Positions 57,177 to 64,000 of a stretch of 64,000 nt of DNA are shown in pieces. The stretch covers positions 1-64,000 of the forward strand of contig JAHQIW010005303.1 of NCBI GenBank assembly GCA_019055375.1. Direction: 5' to 3'. Origin of the DNA: Parelaphostrongylus tenuis. Its lineage: Eukaryota > Nematoda > Chromadorea > Rhabditida > Metastrongylidae. Positions within the stretch are counted from its first letter, which is position 1. Every line of letters starts with the position of its first letter. Under the pieces are notes generated by a model that did not search any database, was not told the origin of the DNA, and saw only the letters and a program-made list of their open reading frames with translations. Both the position numbers and the translations under genes were made by a program.

Positions 57177-57814
57177 TAATGAAATGAAAACTAAATGCTT
57201 AAGCTCACAAAAGAATATAACGAGGTCTTCTACAATTCCAATACAAGAAAATTTCTCGGAATAACGTGCAATGTCAGAACACAATTATCTCTTCTCTGCT
57301 ACAACACTGTTAGATTGAGGCCTTTGTGAAGACAAGTCCATTTCTAAACTCTCCGAGATTTACACTATGTGATGACTTGTAATATTTTCTTTGTCCAGCG
57401 GAATATAAACGTGATTATTGTTAGAGCGCTCGGCTGTTAAATCACAGTTATTATAACTTCTACAACGCTGTAAAAAGGTATTTTCATAAAAGTAGATAAT
57501 TAAAATCCATGAGATTTAAGCTTTCGACTGATTACTGATAGTCTCATAAAAAGATTTCGTCTAGCATAAAATGCTTTTTCGAAAGTCCTTGCTGTAACGG
57601 GTGATTACATATTTGATAAACAACAGATTAAATCATGATCCTCATTTTCACTGGAATCATTGACGAAAAGGAGAGTTTGTACGAAATCTGCTTTGCACAC
57701 TTGAACAGCGCAAAGACTTATGTTAGGTGAAGTGATGGCACGTATTAAGTCCGCGCTGTACTGAAACAACGATTACTTCTCATGTATGTAATTTTCGAAG
57801 ATCGATACGAAAAC

Positions 57815-58190
57815 TTTGAAATCAGGCTTGATCGCGCACTTGCAAACGATGACGAGGGAATATATTGATGACGAAGCCTATGAAAACAGAAAAAACAATG
57901 CACTCGCCGCAGAACCGGCTATGGGAAACACCGCCGTTGAAGAGATGAAGATATTCGCTGGCTTGTGCTTCCAGATGAGGTCATTCGGAGTTTGGAGGCC
58001 CCGCTTAATGTTGGATATCACCCCAAGAGATATATTTGTTGCGATCACGAGGCATATGCATTTTGTCGACAATTCGAGGTACATACGACATTGAAATGCA
58101 TACTGAGCCAGGCTGGATGGTTCCGAAAAGCGTTCGTTACTTATTGCCGGAGTGTTTTGGACGGTGATAGATCAACCCAGCGTTGAAGCG
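57815..58190 (+). pseudogene. piggyBac-like transposase fragment
   Basis: The + frame includes VEEMKIFAGLCFQMRSFGVW, PRDIFVAITRHMHFVDNSR. This matches the piggyBac (DDE_Tnp_1_7) pattern of a helix with E--AF-G-------, followed by W---------RF--I-R-LHFNDN. The frame breaks near 58090 and nothing of the catalytic core follows. A lone decayed fragment. Confidence 0.55.
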
Positions 58191-58800
58191 CTCTGAGCAT
58201 CACAGGTCACTCGGCCACCGGCCCCCTATGTAAGATATAGACAAGGATGTCATATTGCATATTGCTGTAGAGAATGATGAAATACAAACTGATAATTTTG
58301 GAACGCACTGTTGACTGTCAGAAGTACAGATTCTACGTAACTCGTAAACAGATGATTTGTTGTTAAGTGGTGCTGACTGTATATCCTGTTGATTAATTGG
58401 TAAATATTTGAAAGAGAAGTTTAGAACGTGAGTAAGATGTAAAACAATGGTCGCGAATATGCATTTTTCCAAGCAAGTGCTCCCTACAATGAATGTACGC
58501 TTTCCCTACGTTTGCTCCAGCTACATATTGAAAATGCCTTCAGAAGAGTTTAGAAATCGTACGTTATAGACTCTATATTTTCGAGTAATTTTCCTTCTCG
58601 CAAGACAGGCTATGCAAAAACACAGTATAGCTCAGTATGTTTTCTTTGTAGGCATAAGATTCTCCCGCTGAAAAATGAAGATTTTTGAGACACGTGGAGG
58701 TTCCTTTCACTATGAATGCCTTTATAGAAGCCTTCTTTGAAATATTCCATCTTTTTGCGACGATGAAGTGCCTCTTACATATTAGCTTTACTACATAAGT

Positions 58801-59230
58801 TTCTTTCATTTCGAGTGTTTTCTTAAGACCACGCTCAAATTTCAATATGCCTGATAATCATTATTTGAGCCACGCATGTCAGTGGTCTGTCAATGAGGGC
58901 TGACTTATAGAGCCCGATACACGTGTTTCGATCTTGCGATCTCGTCAGTCGGGCAGTTACCCTTTCTCGTCTTTTGCTAATCTCTGTGGGTGCTCCAGTC
59001 CCAACAATAAGAGTTAGCGACGACGTACGTTTTACACTCTATGTTCAGTGAGGAACTCATCAAACACAGAGTTTTGTACACTCGAATGCTCGTGGCTAGT
59101 ATATTTAATATAACACATCTTTCATTTCGAGTGTTTTCTTAAGACCACGCTCAAATTTCAACATGCCTGATAATCATTATTTGAGCCACGCATGTCAGTG
59201 GTCTGTCAATGAGGGCTGACTTATACATAA
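58801..59230 (+). repeat. R1 unit plus exact partial re-duplication
   Basis: 58801-59100 is an R1 unit. Its first 110 bp (tttcatttcgagtgttttct to gtcaatgagggctgacttat) recur at 59117-59224 with about one difference. Confidence 0.75.
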
Positions 59231-59564
59231 GTTTCGATAAACGTGATGTGACGTTCATACAAGGAACTGAGATTCTCTGGTCTTGGTGCAATAGCGCAAC
59301 CTTCCCTTCATAACTACAGCGCACTAAGAAGTCTTCTTCAGAAACCAAAAACAATATTGAAATCAGCGCTTTTCAAGCTATCGAATTACTGCTACAATAA
59401 GTGAAGCAGTTTTGTTTGACGAAATATATTTTCAACTAATTATGTATTCCGATGTATAGATGTCTTCCTCGAAGGGTCAGATAGTTTAATTTTTTCTAGT
59501 GGTTACCAAGATTTTTTTTGTTCACATGAACCATAATCACATTTCAATGCGGACAATTTGACCT

Positions 59565-59630
59565 TTCCAGGCTCTGAAGAAGGCGAACTGCCGAAACGTC
59601 AGCTGTCAAATAAAGTTTATTGTAACACCT
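59565..59630 (+). ncRNA. Hammerhead-like core motif, tentative
   Basis: ccaggctctgaagaaggcga followed by actgccgaaacgtcagctg can be drawn as a hammerhead: CTGAAGA core, stem II GGC/GCC, GAAA, GTC cleavage triplet, stem I GGCT/AGCT. Stem III would have no loop, which is a serious weakness. A degraded relative is at 19112-19160. Such words are known from Penelope-like retroelements in animals, but no Penelope protein is present here. Confidence 0.2.
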
Positions 59631-59810
59631 CCTGTTTGGGCTTAGAGAAGAAAATCAGGAATTACATTGAAGCCTGCCGAGGTTAATAGGAAGTCGGTCT
59701 CGTGAATTCTTAACTGAACATGAGTGATGAATGCCAATCATAAATGTAACTACAGAATACACGATTAGTGATAACAAAACTGTAGACAAATTAAGATTCA
59801 CACCTCTCAC

Positions 59811-59916
59811 AGTGTTTCCACAAGAAGAGCCATGGCGAGAAATCACCTCGAATTCGCTTGTGGTTGTGCTCTCCAATGACATTCGACGAGAGTACAAAGG
59901 AGTCGGATGCTCCATT
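59811..59916 (-). CDS. Candidate first or internal exon (MEHPTPLYSRRMSL...)
   Basis: 106 bp between gtgctttcacag and GTGAGA. ATG lies one base after the acceptor, as at spliced-leader trans-splice sites. The frame gives MEHPTPLYSRRMSLESTTTS then EFEVISRHGSSCGNT. A second frame (NGASDSFVLSSNVIGEHNHK) is also open, so the assignment is uncertain. It lies upstream of the coiled-coil gene on the same strand, but its phase does not join directly to 55392. Confidence 0.4.
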
Positions 59917-60467
59917 CTGTGAAAGCACATAATATTTAAAGGTTTATTTCTTGGAACCACAAAATTCGAGTGAAAAAACAATTGTGTAACGGATCCAAAT
60001 TACGGCTAATGCTGTGCAGTAAACGCAAAGATTTTATGAAATACGCATTTGGTAATGAAAGTTGAGTATTCAGTGGGTACAAACAACTAGAATGAGATAT
60101 CAGATCTGCAATATAAAATTCGGTTAGCTAACATTAGATCTGGTAAGATTATCGGTGTTTTCAGCTCATAGAGAAGAAAAGCTCACAGTGGTTTTTGGAG
60201 TTCTCTTTCGCTGAAAGAAAAGATTGACATGGACAAATTTTCCCAGTCAATCAACAGACCTAATGTCACTTGGATGTATTGATCTTTAAGCGAATTGAAA
60301 ACGATAAGCAAGAATCTGACATTTACGATTTTCTATCCAGTGAGAAGAAGGAAGACGATTTATCGCGCACATTTTACAGTACAATCTTAGATTCATATAC
60401 AAGCGAAATGTTTTACGAATCCATTCCTGTTCAGAGATAAAAACAGCAAAAGTGGAAAAGCCGGCTG

Positions 60468-60681
60468 AACGAGTCACAGTGAACGAGCAAGCGGCCGCAG
60501 AGTGTGGATCGATGGAACAAGCATTCCTGGCCGCGACGTTCGCCAGAAGGGCGACACTGAGTCATCGCATTTGGACGACGATGACGGAGAAAAACGGCTA
60601 CTGCAAAATTCGTCATCGTTTCAAAAGATGCAGACGAAATCGTCGTCGTTTTTGGCTTATCAGAACAGTGCTCACACTGTG
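60468..60681 (+). CDS. Candidate exon, acidic/serine-rich
   Basis: Open from 60468 to the donor at 60682 (GTG/GTAAAA): TSHSERASGRRVWIDGTSIP, GRDVRQKGDTESSHLDDDDG, SSSFQKMQTKSSSFLAYQNS. The acceptor is probably gagtcacag (60480) or earlier. No neighbouring + strand exon was found. Composition suggests a real protein-coding segment of unknown function. Confidence 0.35.
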
Positions 60682-60699
60682 GTAAAAAAAAACCGTTCG

Positions 60700-62990
60700 C
60701 GAGTTTTTATAGATTTGACAGTCTTCCAAAAACCTAAGACAAAAACCGGTACAACGTCATACGAGTACAACCGCTGTCTGATCAGTTCGCCCAGTTACGT
60801 AGCTGAATAGGTGTCAAGAAAAAGTTGAATTATCCTGCCCATTTCTTCAGAAATTCGAAAGTCAACTTCTCCCTTGTCAGTATTACGTGGAGAACGCATC
60901 CGTAGTAGTTTTAGAGATAAATATAAGATGTAGCTAAAATGCACGCACATAAAATCTTTTTTTAAACGATCAGCCCAGATCGGAGTGAACGGTAAGTCAT
61001 GGGACCTAAACTATTCTGCAGATAAGACTTCCTCTATGGCACTGAGATGAGATTGATTTGCTCTAAAGCCGACGAATCCTTTCCTTCTCGTAGAGCCTTA
61101 TTTCTGACAAAGAAGCGATCTCAAATCGGAGATGTGTTAAACGGGAGATGATAACGTGACTGCCGCACTCCACTTGGAATTGAAATTTTGAAAATACGAC
61201 TCTTCAGTCATTTCAGATCCAGAAAAATTAGTTGTAAAAACTATTGACTGGTGAAAATAATTACAGATCTTTCAATTGAGCTGCTTTTGGATAATTGCAT
61301 AGAAGCTCCCTTTTCGACTTGCGATTACTTAGAAACTATTGAGATATCAGCAACGTCAAATAGGTGTCAAGTCGAACTGATAAACACATGACTGTCTTAC
61401 TCTAAAAAAAACAGTGAGCTAGCAAAAAAGAATCATCAAAATGTGGAGAAGACGAAACAAACCCATAGGTGCTCAGCTATAGAATAGACTGAATCAAAAG
61501 GTGATTCAGTTATGAACACGACAGCGGATTTGTGACAAGATGTGAAGATGATTTTTCTCAAATATCGTATTTAAGATTTACTGACTTCTCTTGTCTCTTT
61601 CATAAAAGTCGCATCATAGAAATGAATCGAATTTAAAATGAACTCGAAGTCGTTCATTACCCCACTTACCTATCAGCGCTGAAATAATTTACCTCGTTTT
61701 TTCTCACATCAAGGCAAGCATGGGCACTTCACAATCCTATTGAGTCCTAAAAGTTCTTACTAGGAAGAGAATGTTAGTAGACAGTCACGACTTTCAGAAT
61801 AGAGGTGTCCAACATTGAATTGTCTGCATCGGTCGTGAACACAACAATCGATGGTGGATGACATGTTGCAGCAAACAGGCCCATCAGCACAGTATCGAAG
61901 CCCATCAATCAGAAATCGACGTAACACAGAGGTTAGTACTGAAAACAGTTCATGAATCCGTTGCTAAGGAGGGGAATGGTCTGCCTGCAGACCCATGCGA
62001 CGTAACCTGTCTGAAGATTGCGAAATTTTGAGCCATGACGCAAGCGAAGTGGATTTTGGATGAACGACAGCGTGACTTGAGTGATCCTTATACCCATTCT
62101 CCACATTAACGATGACGCAACTTCTTCTAAATGCGTAAAGTTTGAAGATGATGACCGCTCCTAACTTCCAATCAACATAATTCAAGATACGAGCACTAAT
62201 TTGCTGTCACGACGAAATCTGATTTTCTGGAAGACGAGTAAAATATGCTTCAAGATAGGATTCTGAGCGTGGTGTAATTGAAAAGGTGTGATTTGTTCCA
62301 GTACAACATAATGGCTTCCTTCGCGTGCACTTTGGCAGTGCTGCAACAAGCTTCAAAAAATTGTATTTCGTTTCCATTTATTTTTGAGGACCTCCATCCT
62401 CTACTATTTCGAATCTAATCATTTTTCTAAGTTTCATCAAAAACTGTCATCTATAAATCTTCTCAACAGATCATCATTATGTCAAGACACTCAAAATGAA
62501 GTTGGTTTTTCGATAACTTTCGATGCCTTTTCAAATAGTCAGGCATGTCGGAGATTCAAGATTCACGAATTTACTCAAAGTAAGTTCAGTGGCAAACATC
62601 AAGCGCGTAATTTTCATGCAGTTTCCTAGGAGAATTTAAGCCCTTCAGAATTAAAATTTTGATAATAAAATCCGAGCTTTCAAAATCTTCAACGGAACAG
62701 CGGCAGTTGCAAGTATAAGTATAGTAAATAAACGATGCGTTTAGGGAATCCAATCGTGTCTGCTTGGTGAAGTCCTGACTGTACAATTACAAGCTCATCT
62801 GGAATATAATTTTCGAAGGAATATTGTTGAAGTATGTCACGTACTTCAAACAGTCAATGTTTTATTGTAGATGAAAGTGTATTTCGCCTTATGCGCAAAA
62901 TTCGTAACTACAGCAGTCTTTACTCAATTAGACGGTATAATAATAATAGTAATTATACTAAATCGATAATATCCACTTTGAAGTGAGATA
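60700..62990. other. No feature recognised
   Basis: Several short frames, none with paired splice sites and compatible phase. A minus-strand Cys-rich frame at 61798-61945 was considered and set aside. Confidence 0.35.
62861..62866 (-). terminator. Polyadenylation signal AATAAA
   Basis: Read on the minus strand, about 130 nt beyond the TAA at 62997-62999 of the C-terminal exon. Confidence 0.45.
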
Positions 62991-62996
62991 TGCTGA

Positions 62997-63813
62997 TTAG
63001 GAGTCAGAATCGGCAATTATTTCCACATACTTAGTTCCTATTGAGATCACTTCGTCGTCTAAGTGTTAATAGAGAAAGCGCTACCTGATTCTGTGAAAAG
63101 ACCTCTGCCACTACTGTGTTAAGCAGTGTCCGCTGGAAACTGAATTAGTTTTATTGAACATTTCTAAAGTGGGATTAAATGTCTGTGAATTTGGCTCTCC
63201 AGTAGCAATGTGTTTCATCTTTGATATTCAGTCAGTAAACTGATTAGGTGACAATAAGATGTTGCTACTAGATTCTCACCTCAAAACGAGTTTTATTTCA
63301 ACGAGATTAAGTAAGAGAGTATCAGAAAGAAGCAGCTCAATATCTCGCTTACAACGACTTGATGCTAAATGGGCAATTATCATGTTGCTAAAATATAATT
63401 CACTAACTTTGAAATTTTTCGAAATAAAACAAAGCAGTTAAAATGATTTCGTCAGTCAAAAAGTTTCCTGCCAACACTATGATTGAAAGTAGCCGTAGCA
63501 TAACATTTCTCTGCACATATAGACAGTCTCATTTCTGAAACATACTTAGTCGAGCATCAATGGAGAAGCATAGACGAGTCGTCGTATAATGAGAGCAGAC
63601 AAATACACCAAGAGATTGTAAAGTAGACTGCAGGAGGATTCGAATGTCCTCTGAGACGGAAACCTACCTGGCTGGACGTCTTTGTAACCAATATCACTCA
63701 GCTGTGCTCTTAGCGGCCGATGTTTCATAGATCGAATATGCGATAGTGGCGATGAATCGGCGATGTTGCTGTCTTCGTCAACTCGAGGTTGGCCATGAAA
63801 ATTGATTCCTTCA
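62997..63813 (-). CDS. C-terminal two exons of an unrecognised protein
   Basis: Exon about 63813-63668 encodes GINFHGQPRVDEDSNIADSS, PLSHIRSMKHRPLRAQLSDI, GYKDVQP and ends CCAG before the strong donor GTAGGT. The next exon, 63058-62997, follows acacttag and encodes DEVISIGTKYVEIIADSDS then TAA. The split codon (G/AC) gives Asp and keeps phase. An AATAAA (minus strand, 62866-62861) lies about 130 nt after the stop. The 5' part lies right of 63813 or beyond the window. The 5' boundary of the first exon is uncertain. No domain recognised. Confidence 0.6.
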
Positions 63814-64000
63814 AACAGTTAATAGCCTGATTTGAGCAATTTTGCCCAAAGAAATATGGATCGGTAGTCCACTTAACATTTTCCTTCGTCTTCCTCTCGA
63901 AGTGATAGCGAAGACGAAGTGGAGGCGTTCTGTATAATATGCGATAGCTATGGAAAAAAAAAACAATCCCCTTTGGACTCAGAACGTCTCCGAAACTCCA

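Noticed and set aside
61798..61945. Minus-strand frame with TIDCCVHDRCRQFN, suggestive of secreted phospholipase A2
   Set aside because: The family pattern is CCxxHDxC. Here only one residue lies between CC and HD, an alternative frame is equally open, and no calcium-binding loop is nearby.

Overview
The window looks like AT-rich, repeat-loaded nuclear DNA of a parasitic nematode, most likely a strongylid (hookworm-like) worm. This is inferred from short exons with TTTCAG-type acceptors, introns of about 60-70 bp next to introns of kilobases, RTE-type and BEL/Pao retroelements, deleted mariner elements and tRNA-derived SINEs. No prokaryotic organisation is present. Long ORFs are almost all repeat relics. 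Host genes are visible only as short, phase-compatible exons, all confidently recognised ones on the minus strand.

The dominant feature is a direct segmental duplication. About 1-15560 (copy 1, running off the left edge) matches about 36008-47590 (copy 2). Each copy carries exons of a calcium-independent phospholipase A2 (iPLA2-beta/PNPLA9-like: ankyrin repeats plus patatin domain). Copy 2 is coherent from the ankyrin exon at 45057 to a C-terminal exon at 34012, with the glycine-rich DGGG turn, the nucleophile motif GTSCG and the catalytic Asp in a DGA motif. Copy 1 has a 1-bp insertion that frameshifts the DGGG exon, a damaged splice donor after the nucleophile exon and a stop in another exon, so it appears to be decaying. 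The duplicated block also contains an RTE fragment, a deleted mariner, an imperfect fold-back and tRNA-like SINE heads. A 0.96-kb intronic tract is almost identical between copies, unlike its surroundings.

Region by region: 1-9805 iPLA2 copy 1 with RTE and mariner relics; 10235-13060 insertion unique to copy 1 (dispersed repeat, long fold-back, BEL/Pao gag with zinc knuckle); 13060-17300 SINEs, tRNA-Gly-like pseudogene, tandem repeats; 18000-20912 poorly understood sequence and a 925-bp mariner with TA flanks; 21095-24865 exons of a TMBIM/Lifeguard (Bax-inhibitor-1-like) membrane protein; 24920-25980 a repeat unit with a fold-back inserted and a 12-bp target duplication; 26000-33600 mostly featureless with a SINE and a second mariner; 34012-45057 iPLA2 copy 2; 45500-47600 duplicated repeats; 49658-55392 exons of a coiled-coil, single-TM protein gene with two inverted tRNA-like pairs in one intron; 55600-59640 microsatellite, perfect hairpin, third mariner derivative, piggyBac fragment and repeat units; 59811-63813 candidate exons, including the last two exons of a minus-strand gene entering from the right edge.

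I see no evidence for a new multi-gene system. The most rewarding leads are the two iPLA2 fates, the near-identical tract, the paired inverted tRNA-like elements and the nested fold-backs.
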